Shown here one piece after another: positions 43,849 to 52,722 of a stretch of DNA of 53,725 bases. The notes under the pieces are model-generated. The model was not told the origin of the DNA, searched no databases, and saw nothing but the letters and a program-made list of their open reading frames with translations. The stretch's first letter is position 1, and every line of letters begins with the position of its first letter. Source of the DNA: a virus; IMG/VR virus record IMGVR_UViG_3300032224_000518, positions 1 through 53,725 of that record. One strand, written 5' to 3'. A program made the position numbers and the translations under genes.

Positions 43849-46440
43849 ATGGCTTCAATAATTAGAATTAAACGATCATCGGTAAGCGGAAATCCAACTA
43901 CCCTTGGCGCAGGTGAATTAGCATACTCAGCTTATGCTGGCGCAGGTGGTAACCGATTATACATCGGTATGGGTACAGAGAATTCAGGTAATGCTGTAAA
44001 TCACCATGTAATCGGTGGTACTTACTATACTGGTTTAATCGACGCATCAACTGCTGGTACTCTTACTACTACTGCATCTTCAATTCCAGTTCTATCATCA
44101 ACTGGTACGATTGATAAATGGTTAGTTGGTAACTTACAATTAACAGGTAATACATTATCTTCAACCAGCGTTAATGGTAATATTACCCTCCAACCAAATG
44201 GTAGTGGTCAGGTTAATCTTTACAATCCATATATTAACCAGTCAGGTAGTCTAGTAACTTTAGATGAATATGTTTATGACTTAGTTGGTGGAACTATCAC
44301 TGCTGGTACTGGTATTACTTCTACAGTTAGCGATCCTGGTAATACTACTACTCTTTCTATTAGTAATACTACAGTTACTGCTGGTAGTTACGGTTCTGCT
44401 ACTGCGATCCCAACATTCACTGTTAATGCACAAGGTCAATTAACTGCTGCTGGTACTGCTGCTCTAGCAACTACATTAAGTGTTGCTGGTAATAGTGGTA
44501 CTGCTGCAGTTGCACTATTAACTGATACCTTAACTTTCACTGGTAGTACTGGTATTACTACAGTTGCTTCTAAAAATCTAACAGCTGATACTGTAACAAT
44601 TGGTATCGATACTGCTGTTGTTGCTACTTTAACTGGTACTCAAACATTAACTAATAAGACCATCAACTTAGGTAGCAATACTTTAGTTGCTACTTCTGCT
44701 CAGTTAGCAGCTGCTATCACTGACGAAACAGGTTCTGGTCTTGTAGTATTCAATAACAGCCCAACTCTTATTACTCCAGTATTGGGTGTTGCTTCTGCTA
44801 CTACAATCAACAAAGTAACAATCACTGCTCCAGCAACTGGTTCTACATTAACTATTGCTGAAGGTAAAACTCTTGCTGCAAATAATAGTTTAACTTTTAC
44901 TGGTACAGATACTTCTTCTGTAAACTTTAGTTCTGGTGGTACTGTTGCTTATGTAGCAAATAAATTAAGCGTATTTGCTGCCACTACTTCTGCTGAACTT
45001 GCTGGTGTTATTTCTGATGAAACTGGAACTGGCGCTTTAGTATTTGCCAATAGCCCAAGTTTAGTTACACCAACTCTTGGTGCTGCTTTAGCAACTAGTG
45101 TTACTGCCACTTCTGGTAATATGGTGGTTAATGCTGCAGCTGGTAACAATAACGTAAACTTAGGTCCAACTGGTACTGGTACTGTTGACGTTAGTGGTAA
45201 ACGTATTACTTCTGTTGCTGAACCTACTCAAGCAACTGATGCTGCAACTAAGAACTACGTTGATGCTGTTAAGACTGGATTGGATCCAAAAGATTCAGTT
45301 CGCATCGCAACAACTACTGCTTTAACTGCAACTTATTCAAATGGTACTTCTGGTGTTGGTGCAACTCTTACCAACTCTGGTACTCAAGCTGCATTTACAG
45401 TTGACTCTATCGTTGCTGTTGCTGGCGATCGTGTTCTTGTTAAAGATCAAGCGAATGCTTCACAGAATGGTATCTATACAGTTACAACTGTTGGTACTGC
45501 ATCTACAAACTGGGTATTGACTCGTGCTATTGATGCTGACCAAAACCCTGAAGTAACTCCAGGTGCATTTACTTTCGTTGAAGAAGGAACAAATAACGGA
45601 AACAATGGTTACGTTTGTACTTCTATTGGTACCATTACAATCGGTACTAGCAATATTACTTGGGTACAGTTCTCTGGTGCAGGTTCAGTTATCGCTGGTG
45701 CAGGTTTAACAAAATCTGGTAACACTATTGATGCAGTTGGTACTACTAATAGAATTTTAGTTAATGCTGATAATATCGACATTTCTCCAAACTATATTGG
45801 TCAAAACACTATTACCACTCTGGGTACTATTGGTACTGGTATTTGGCAAGGTACTATTGTTTCACCAACTTATGGTGGAACTGGTATCAATAATGGTTCT
45901 AACACTTTATCTCTTGCTGGTAACGTAAGCCACGCTGGTGCGTTTACTCAGACGTTTACTGCTACTGGTAATACTTCAGTAACATTACCATTAACTGGTA
46001 CTCTTGCTACTTTAGCTGGTTCTGAAGCGTTAACTAACAAAACTATCAATGGATTGACAATTTCAACATCCACTGGTACGTTGACTATTGTTAATGGTGG
46101 AACTCTTGCAACTGCTGGCGCATACAGTACTACTTTAACATCTACTGCTGCTACTAACGTAACACTACCAACGACTGGTACTCTTGCTACTTTGGCTGGT
46201 GCTGAATCATTAAGCAATAAAACTATTACTGCTTCTTCTTTCTCTGGCACTACTATTGCTGCTTCTGGTCTAGTAACTTTCACTAATACTACTGACGCTA
46301 CTGCAATCGGTACTGCTAGTATTGTTGCTTCTGGTGGTTTATCAGTTGCTAAAGCAATTTATGTTGGAACTAACATTACTGGTGCAGGTGCTGCAACATC
46401 AACTCTGGATGGTTTCCAGATTGATGGTGGTACTTATTAA
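43849..46440 (+). CDS. Tail fibre protein with repeated LTNKTI modules
   Basis: 863 residues. The N-terminus (IIRIKRSSVSGNPTTLGAGELAYSAYAGAGGNRLYIGMG) is the common phage fibre attachment module, also found in the next fibre gene and, in variant form, in the last gene of the window. The rest is Thr/Gly/Ala/Ser-rich with repeats: TLTGTQTLTNKTI-type units, ETG(S/T)G(L/A)(V)VF(N)NSPxLxTPxLG units and LPxTGTLATLAGxExLxNKTI units. A domain at about 460-625 (ATKNYVDAVKTGLDPKDSVRIATTTALTATYS, then GDRVLVKDQANASQNGIYTV) is a common fibre module. GGAGATTAAAG precedes the ATG. Confidence 0.85.
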   Translation: MASIIRIKRSSVSGNPTTLGAGELAYSAYAGAGGNRLYIGMGTENSGNAVNHHVIGGTYYTGLIDASTAGTLTTTASSIPVLSSTGTIDKWLVGNLQLTGNTLSSTSVNGNITLQPNGSGQVNLYNPYINQSGSLVTLDEYVYDLVGGTITAGTGITSTVSDPGNTTTLSISNTTVTAGSYGSATAIPTFTVNAQGQLTAAGTAALATTLSVAGNSGTAAVALLTDTLTFTGSTGITTVASKNLTADTVTIGIDTAVVATLTGTQTLTNKTINLGSNTLVATSAQLAAAITDETGSGLVVFNNSPTLITPVLGVASATTINKVTITAPATGSTLTIAEGKTLAANNSLTFTGTDTSSVNFSSGGTVAYVANKLSVFAATTSAELAGVISDETGTGALVFANSPSLVTPTLGAALATSVTATSGNMVVNAAAGNNNVNLGPTGTGTVDVSGKRITSVAEPTQATDAATKNYVDAVKTGLDPKDSVRIATTTALTATYSNGTSGVGATLTNSGTQAAFTVDSIVAVAGDRVLVKDQANASQNGIYTVTTVGTASTNWVLTRAIDADQNPEVTPGAFTFVEEGTNNGNNGYVCTSIGTITIGTSNITWVQFSGAGSVIAGAGLTKSGNTIDAVGTTNRILVNADNIDISPNYIGQNTITTLGTIGTGIWQGTIVSPTYGGTGINNGSNTLSLAGNVSHAGAFTQTFTATGNTSVTLPLTGTLATLAGSEALTNKTINGLTISTSTGTLTIVNGGTLATAGAYSTTLTSTAATNVTLPTTGTLATLAGAESLSNKTITASSFSGTTIAASGLVTFTNTTDATAIGTASIVASGGLSVAKAIYVGTNITGAGAATSTLDGFQIDGGTY

Positions 46441-46446
46441 TATTGA

Positions 46447-46454
46447 CTAAATAC
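46447..46454 (+). promoter_or_regulatory. Late-promoter-like element CTAAATAC between fibre genes
   Basis: CTAAATAC is followed at ten bases by a seven-pair hairpin and then by the next fibre gene at 46506. The arrangement copies that at 41477-41512. Confidence 0.5.
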
Positions 46455-46463
46455 AATTAGTTC

Positions 46464-46496
46464 GCTGGGGTTTCTACCCCAGCTTTAACCTTTTTA
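46464..46496 (+). terminator. Hairpin with T tract between fibre genes
   Basis: GCTGGGG (46464-46470), loop TTTCTA, CCCCAGC (46477-46483), followed by TTTAACCTTTTT. It should terminate the upstream fibre transcript, and a message from the CTAAATAC element would carry the same hairpin close to its 5' end. Confidence 0.75.
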
Positions 46497-46505
46497 GGAA
46501 GATGA

Positions 46506-49208
46506 ATGAGTAACAAGATCATACTCAAAAAATCCTCTGTTGGAGCAAAAGTTCCAGTTACAGGGGATTTAGATTACGGTGAATTAGCATTAAACTATGC
46601 TGATGGTAAACTGTATTTTAAAAATTCTTCCAATCAAATAAGTTCATTCTCTGCAGCAGTAGACCTGTCAGGATATGCAACTCTAACAGGCTCGCAAACC
46701 CTTACCAACAAAACTCTTACTAGCCCAGCACTCACAACTCCGAGTGTTACTGGGCTAGCAACATTTACAACTACAACTGCAGCAAACGCAGTTAATATCA
46801 CCTATACACCAAGTGCTACTACTGGTTTTGCATTATCTATTACAGGTAAAGATTCTCAAGGTGGCACAGGTTATTTCGATTTCTTAAAAGTAACTAATAC
46901 GACTAGTGGTGTTACGAATGGTAGTAAATCATTCCGTATAAACTCAACTGGCGGTTTTGAAATTATTAACAGTGCTTATACTGCAAATATTTTCAACTTA
47001 TCTGATGCTGGCCAATTAACAGTATCTTCTCTAACAATTAATGGTGGTTCATTAACTGCTGGTGGATCTACTGGTACCTCTGGACAATTCCTTCAGTCTA
47101 CTGGTTCAGGTTTACAGTGGGCATCGCCAGCTGGTGGTGGTACTGTTCTTTCTATTACAGCAGGTACTGGTTTAACTGGTGGAACAATCACTTCTGCTGG
47201 TACTATCGCAATCGATACTTCAGTTGTTGCGACATTAACTGGCACTCAGACATTAACGAATAAGACTTTAACAAGTCCAACTATTAATACACCAAATATT
47301 TCTGGTCCAACAATAACTGGAAATCTTTACGCAACTGGAACGTATAACGTATTTGGCGATCTAGCTACTACTGCGCCATTTAGCAATAACGCATCTAGAT
47401 CTCTAAACTTAATTGGCGCCAGCGCAGTAATGCGTGTTGCAAGAACAACTACTACAGGCGATCCTGCAGTTGAATTGTTGGCATTAGATCCAACTACTGG
47501 ATCGCAATTAAGTTGGTGGGATTTCTTCACTAATACTGATCAATTTAATATTCGTCGTAGAACTGGTGGTGCTGCTGATGTTATGCTTAGAGTTAGTTCT
47601 ACTAACGTAGATTTTCCTCTCGGCTCAGCAACCCTTAATGGTGTTGCTATTCCTTCGATTAGCAGCACAAATACTTTAACAAATAAAACAATTAGTGGTG
47701 CATCTAACACATTAACGAATATTCCAAATAGTGCGTTAACAAATTCTTCAATATCAATTAATGGAACTTCCATTAGTTTGGGTGGTTCTGGTTCTATTAC
47801 AACCAGCGCAATTACTGAAGGTACTAACCTTTACTATACTTCAGCAAGATTTGATTCTGCATTCTCTGGAAAAACTACAACCAATCTAACCGAAGGAACA
47901 AATCTTTACTATACTTCAGCAAGATTTGATTCTGCATTTAGCGCTAAATCAACTACAAACTTAACTGAAGGATCAAACCTTTACTATACTGATGCAAGAG
48001 CAAGAGCTGCTCATTCAGCTGGTACTGGTATTTCTTACAATAGCACCACTGGTGTTATAAGTTTACCACAAGATATTGCTTCAACTGCTTCCCCTACATT
48101 CGCAGCATTAACTACAACTGGTAATGCCACTATTGGTGGAGCGTTAACAGTCACTGGTAATTTAACAGTTAATGGCACCACTGAATATTTAAATTCTACC
48201 ACAGTTCAAATTGCAGATAAAAATCTTGAACTTGGTAAAGTTGCTACACCTACTGATGCTACTGCCGATGGTGGTGGTATCACTATTAAAGGTGCAACTG
48301 ATAAAACCCTTAACTGGGTAAACGCAACAAGTTCTTGGACTTCTTCTGAGAACTTAGATCTAGCAACTGGAAAAACATACAAAATTAATGGTTCAGATGT
48401 ATTAACATCTAGCCAAGTGTTGGGTAAAACATTACCATCTGGAACTGTTGTTGGTACTTCTGATTCACAGACGCTTACAAATAAAACTCTTTCAAATCCT
48501 ACTATTGATGGAACTATTACATCAACAGGAACTGGAACACCTACCTTAACAAGTTCAACTAATATTAACTTAACAGCAGCTAATGCTGTTGTTATTACAG
48601 GTTCGCCACTCAGAGTTTCTAGTTATACAACTACAGCAAGAAATGCTCTTTCTAGTTCTAATGGCGATATCATATATAATAGTACTACTGGAAAAATAAA
48701 CGCATACCAGAATGGTTCTTGGGGTGCTGTTGGTGAAGTAACTTTAGCTGGTTCTGAAACTTTAACCAATAAAACTTTAGGCACAGTAACTTTAACAGGT
48801 GCTGTTATTGCCAACGGAACAGCTGGTACTAATGGTCAAGTTTTGGTTACTACTGGATCTGGTGTTCAGTGGGTAACAAGAAATACTGCAGCTTTATCAG
48901 GATTATCTGATGTTAGTATCAGTAATCCAGTTGCTCAACAGGTTTTAAAATATAACGGATCAACTTGGATTAACGCTGCAAATGATGTTGCAGTTGCTTC
49001 AGCTGTTTTTGCTACATCTCAAGCAGATCTTGGATCGGTAACTGATTCTGTTTTAGCATTCTCCGAAGATCTTGGTTATGTTTCTGATGTTGCATACTTC
49101 ATTTATGATATGGGACAATTGAGATTAGATGGTATTGTATCTCTACAAAACTTGGACCAGTCTGTAAAAGCAGATTATACTGCGATCGCTATTATCTTCG
49201 GATTCTAA
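46506..49208 (+). CDS. Tail fibre protein with three 25-residue repeats
   Basis: 900 residues. The N-terminal KIILKKSSVGAKVPVTGDLDYGELALNYADGKLYFKNSSNQI is the phage fibre attachment module. LTNKTL(T/S)-type units recur. Three 25-residue repeats, TEG(T/S)NLYYT(S/D)AR..., occupy residues about 437-510, encoded by 75-base DNA repeats. A module near residues 550-625 (VTGNLTVNGTTEYLNSTTVQIADKNLELGKVATPTDATADGGG, then WTSSENLDLATGK) is nearly shared with the last gene of the window. The C-terminal end (AVFATSQADLGSVTDSVLAFSEDLGYVSDVAYFIYDMGQLRLDGIVSL) is acidic and distinct. Confidence 0.85.
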   Translation: MSNKIILKKSSVGAKVPVTGDLDYGELALNYADGKLYFKNSSNQISSFSAAVDLSGYATLTGSQTLTNKTLTSPALTTPSVTGLATFTTTTAANAVNITYTPSATTGFALSITGKDSQGGTGYFDFLKVTNTTSGVTNGSKSFRINSTGGFEIINSAYTANIFNLSDAGQLTVSSLTINGGSLTAGGSTGTSGQFLQSTGSGLQWASPAGGGTVLSITAGTGLTGGTITSAGTIAIDTSVVATLTGTQTLTNKTLTSPTINTPNISGPTITGNLYATGTYNVFGDLATTAPFSNNASRSLNLIGASAVMRVARTTTTGDPAVELLALDPTTGSQLSWWDFFTNTDQFNIRRRTGGAADVMLRVSSTNVDFPLGSATLNGVAIPSISSTNTLTNKTISGASNTLTNIPNSALTNSSISINGTSISLGGSGSITTSAITEGTNLYYTSARFDSAFSGKTTTNLTEGTNLYYTSARFDSAFSAKSTTNLTEGSNLYYTDARARAAHSAGTGISYNSTTGVISLPQDIASTASPTFAALTTTGNATIGGALTVTGNLTVNGTTEYLNSTTVQIADKNLELGKVATPTDATADGGGITIKGATDKTLNWVNATSSWTSSENLDLATGKTYKINGSDVLTSSQVLGKTLPSGTVVGTSDSQTLTNKTLSNPTIDGTITSTGTGTPTLTSSTNINLTAANAVVITGSPLRVSSYTTTARNALSSSNGDIIYNSTTGKINAYQNGSWGAVGEVTLAGSETLTNKTLGTVTLTGAVIANGTAGTNGQVLVTTGSGVQWVTRNTAALSGLSDVSISNPVAQQVLKYNGSTWINAANDVAVASAVFATSQADLGSVTDSVLAFSEDLGYVSDVAYFIYDMGQLRLDGIVSLQNLDQSVKADYTAIAIIFGF
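47814..48032 (+). repeat. Three 75-base tandem repeats in the fibre gene
   Basis: Units begin at 47814, 47889 and 47964. The first two share the block CTTTACTATACTTCAGCAAG exactly; the third diverges after TACTATACT. They encode TEGxNLYYTxAR units, a motif common in fibres. Confidence 0.85.
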
Positions 49209-49226
49209 TTGAAATAAGGAAAACTA

Positions 49227-52200
49227 ATGTCTCGTGTCTTAACTGAAAAATATATTTTTACACCTGGACCAGTTGGTCAAGGTATCGTACAATTTCCTGG
49301 ACCATGTAAAGCAAATCAATTATTGATTATTGCGAATAAGAAAACACAGCAAAACATTTATGCTATTGGTGATCCTACAAAATCAGGTACAGTCGTTTAT
49401 GATCCAAATCCATCAACTCTATTCTATTCTGAGAAAGTTGGTGTAACTACAGTTACGTTGGCAGCTGATACTTCTACAATGTTATCTACTGATGATTTAG
49501 CAATCTATATGGATGCTCCAAATCATCAAGGTACTATTACTCGTCCATATTGGTTCGGTACTGATGCTATTGAACGTATGCGTGTCGCCAACCCTCAGGC
49601 AATGATTGACGCTGACTTTGAATATGGACTACAAACAACCAAGTGGCAGAACTATTCTGACATTAGAAACATTCCTGGTATCTATGAAAAACCTGGACTT
49701 GACTTATTCTTGGATACTGTTATCACTGATGGTGGAACACCTTCTATTGTTACAGTTACTTGTTTAGCACCACACTTATTAAAAGTAGGTGATCCTGTTG
49801 TTATTCATGGACTACAAAATTCAAATACAGCTGGTAGAGGTGAGGGAGCTTTTATTATTCAAACAACACCAACTGCTAATTCCTTTACATATATTGCCAA
49901 AGGTATCTGCGGAACTCCAGGATTGGCATTAGATTCTTCTGGAACATATGCACGTCGTGGTGGTTTATATGCAGGCGCAAAATTAAATATAGCAACTATT
50001 GTAAGCGATGGATTAAATCCATCAACATTAACAGTTACAACGTCAACACCTCACGGATTAATGCCAGGATCACCACTGTCGGCAATCGCTACTTCAACTG
50101 GTACAAACCATGCCTTAATCGGTGGTAATTTTTACACAGAACAAGTATTATCTCCAACATCATTTAAATACTCTGCTCGTGTTGGTGGAATCGTTTCAAC
50201 TGCAACTACTATTACAGGAAACATCTATATTCGTTCTGATGCGATTTCTGTGCATCGTCCATTCGATGGTGGCGTGTTGCTTGGACCATATAATGCTTCT
50301 CATGGTGCATCTATTTCACGTCAGACTAAAAAGTATATGCGTTACCAATCTGGTAAAGGTATGATGTGGACATCTGGTACATTATTCTGCCCAGTATACA
50401 ACCTCGACCAAGCATCTGCAACTGGCACTGCTGTTGGATCAACTGTTACTATTAGCACTGAACAAGTTCACGGACTTCAGGTTGGAGCTACAGTTGTTAT
50501 TGAAGGTGTCACTACTTCAGGATATAATGGCACATATGGTGTTTCTACCGTATTAGATGAACATACTTTCCAGTTTGCTGCATCAAACGTATTGGGATCT
50601 GCCACTTCAGTTCTTACCAATCTACCACGTGTAACAGTTAGAAACTGGTCAGGTTCAGTTGTTCGCTGCGGTGTTTTTGATGATCAAAACGGATTATTTT
50701 GGGAATATGATGGTACTGAATTGGCTTGTACTAAGCGTTCAGGAACCTACCAATTATCTGGATTTATAACTGTAAATCCAGGAAGCACAACTGTTAATGG
50801 CGTCGGAACTCGTTTTACACAGCAATGTTATGTGGGCGCAAATATTGTTATTCGTGGTATGACTTATTTTGTTAATGGTATAAATGGAGATAACCAGCTT
50901 TATATTAGTCCAGGATATCGTGGTATTAATACAGCAAGATCCGTTAAATGTTCTATGGTTATTGACACACGTGTTCGTCAATCAGAATTTAACATAGATA
51001 AATTGGATGGAACTGGACAGTCTGGATACAAATTAAATCCTGGTAAAATGCAGATGATGGGAATTCAGTTCTCTTGGTATGGTGCTGGTTTTATTGACTT
51101 TATGTGTCGTGGATCAGATGGTAATATGATTTGTGCTCATCGCATGAAAATGAATAACGTAAACAGAGAAGCCTATATGCGTACTGGTAACTCAACGATT
51201 CGTTATCAAGCTGCAAACTATGGACCAATCGATTTCCTTGCTTCAGATATAACTAGCACTCAAACTACTATCCCATTAAAAGACGCATCTCGTTTCCCAC
51301 AAGGTGGTGGTACAGTTTGTATTGACTATGAGATGATTAAATTTACAGGAGTATCTGGAAATAATTTAATTGGTTGTACTCGTGGTAGTACTATTACTCA
51401 GTTTTTAAATGGTAATACTAAAAATTTCCAAGGAACACCTGCTGCAGCGCACTTAGCTGGCAATGGATTTAATTCAGTACAATTAGTGAGTGTTACTGCT
51501 ACTCCTCTGATTAACCACTGGGGTTCTTCTTATATTATGGACGGTAATTTTGACGGAGACCGTGGATACTACTACAACTATCCATCTATTAACAACACAA
51601 TTCCAACTGGTAAATCTAAAACTTTATTCTATATTCGCTTGGCGCCATCAGTTTCAAACTCGATCGCTGCAGACTTTGGTGATCGTGAGTTAATTAATCG
51701 TGCTCAGCTGTTGCTACAAAAACTTCAAGTACAATCTGATCAATCTATTTTGATCACTGGTATGATGAATCCAGGTAATATTGATGCATCGACATTATAT
51801 TGGAACACTGTTAATGCTGCGAACTTCGGTTCTCAACCATCGTTCTCTCAGATATCTACAAGTAACTCAACTGCTGCAACTCCAGGCGAACAGATTTTCT
51901 CGACACTTGGTCAGCCAGGAGGTTTCTCTGAGATTGATTTGTCAGGACTTAAAGAATTGAGTAACTCTGCGATTGGTGGATTTAGTAACTTCCCTGATGG
52001 ACCAGACGTTCTTGCCATCGTTGCAACTAACAATGGTAGCGGTATTACTGACTTTGATGTAACTAAAACGACCACTGACTCTACAAGTAAATATAGAATT
52101 AACGGATATAATAACCCAACACTGACTGTATATCGTGGTGAAACTTATACATTTAACCTCGATGGTCAACCAATAAATAATATTGTTTCAGTAGCAGGTA

Positions 52201-52691
52201 CTGCAGGACAATTTACTTGCGGTGCATCTAATTTAGCAGTTGGTGACAGAGTAAGAATTACTGGGACATTAAGTGGTACTGCTACTATTACTGGTTATAC
52301 AACTGGTACTGAATATAAAGTTTCTGCTGTTACTGGAACTTCACCAAGCGTAACTGGTTTTACATTAACAACTCTTGGTGATGCTGCAATTACTACTACT
52401 GCTGGAACTGTAACTGGTTTGAGTTTTGTGAGTAGTAGTGGGTTTGGTAATCATCCATTCTGGATTAAAACTACAGATACAATCGGAACTACCGATGCGT
52501 ATACTACTGGCGTAACAAACAATGGCGCAAATTATGGACAGCAAATATCATGGACTGTTGATATTGATGCCCCAGATACATTATACTACCATTGCCAATA
52601 CCATACTGCAGACCATGGAACCATTAATGTTACAGATAGAGCAGCTGCCAGCGTCAACGTAAACTTGTTCTGGACTGAAGCACAATCATAA
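49227..52691 (+). CDS. Large virion structural protein with cupredoxin-like C-terminus
   Basis: 1,154 residues, beta-rich. The N-terminus (MSRVLTEKYIFTPGPVGQGIVQFPGPCKANQLLIIANKKTQ) is typical of a T4-like marine phage structural protein. Three HGL-x2-G-x2-V-x-I-type modules (near 190, 265 and 413) and a NPGSTTVNGVGTRFTQQCYVGANIVIRGMTYFV module (near 513) follow. The C-terminal domain begins TVYRGETYTFNLDGQ and ends YYHCQYHTADHGTINV, with His1076, Cys1123, His1126 and His1130 placed like cupredoxin copper ligands; an approximately 85-residue module is inserted inside this domain. Possibly a distal fibre or spike part; copper binding is inference. Confidence 0.8.
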   Translation: MSRVLTEKYIFTPGPVGQGIVQFPGPCKANQLLIIANKKTQQNIYAIGDPTKSGTVVYDPNPSTLFYSEKVGVTTVTLAADTSTMLSTDDLAIYMDAPNHQGTITRPYWFGTDAIERMRVANPQAMIDADFEYGLQTTKWQNYSDIRNIPGIYEKPGLDLFLDTVITDGGTPSIVTVTCLAPHLLKVGDPVVIHGLQNSNTAGRGEGAFIIQTTPTANSFTYIAKGICGTPGLALDSSGTYARRGGLYAGAKLNIATIVSDGLNPSTLTVTTSTPHGLMPGSPLSAIATSTGTNHALIGGNFYTEQVLSPTSFKYSARVGGIVSTATTITGNIYIRSDAISVHRPFDGGVLLGPYNASHGASISRQTKKYMRYQSGKGMMWTSGTLFCPVYNLDQASATGTAVGSTVTISTEQVHGLQVGATVVIEGVTTSGYNGTYGVSTVLDEHTFQFAASNVLGSATSVLTNLPRVTVRNWSGSVVRCGVFDDQNGLFWEYDGTELACTKRSGTYQLSGFITVNPGSTTVNGVGTRFTQQCYVGANIVIRGMTYFVNGINGDNQLYISPGYRGINTARSVKCSMVIDTRVRQSEFNIDKLDGTGQSGYKLNPGKMQMMGIQFSWYGAGFIDFMCRGSDGNMICAHRMKMNNVNREAYMRTGNSTIRYQAANYGPIDFLASDITSTQTTIPLKDASRFPQGGGTVCIDYEMIKFTGVSGNNLIGCTRGSTITQFLNGNTKNFQGTPAAAHLAGNGFNSVQLVSVTATPLINHWGSSYIMDGNFDGDRGYYYNYPSINNTIPTGKSKTLFYIRLAPSVSNSIAADFGDRELINRAQLLLQKLQVQSDQSILITGMMNPGNIDASTLYWNTVNAANFGSQPSFSQISTSNSTAATPGEQIFSTLGQPGGFSEIDLSGLKELSNSAIGGFSNFPDGPDVLAIVATNNGSGITDFDVTKTTTDSTSKYRINGYNNPTLTVYRGETYTFNLDGQPINNIVSVAGTAGQFTCGASNLAVGDRVRITGTLSGTATITGYTTGTEYKVSAVTGTSPSVTGFTLTTLGDAAITTTAGTVTGLSFVSSSGFGNHPFWIKTTDTIGTTDAYTTGVTNNGANYGQQISWTVDIDAPDTLYYHCQYHTADHGTINVTDRAAASVNVNLFWTEAQS

Positions 52692-52697
52692 TAAATA
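52691..52697 (+). promoter_or_regulatory. Late-promoter-like element ATAAATA before the last gene
   Basis: ATAAATA begins on the last base of the previous stop codon and precedes the ATG at 52723 by 25 bases, the same layout as at 29672. Confidence 0.5.
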
Positions 52698-52722
52698 GAG
52701 AATAAAAAGATAAAGGACACTC

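Noticed and set aside
47814-48032. CRISPR array
   Set aside because: The 75-base units are contiguous coding repeats in one reading frame with no spacers or cas genes.
45948-48814. Leftward open frames opposite the fibre genes
   Set aside because: Val/Ala/Pro-rich mirror translations of Thr/Gly/Ala repeats; expected artefacts of the fibre sequence.
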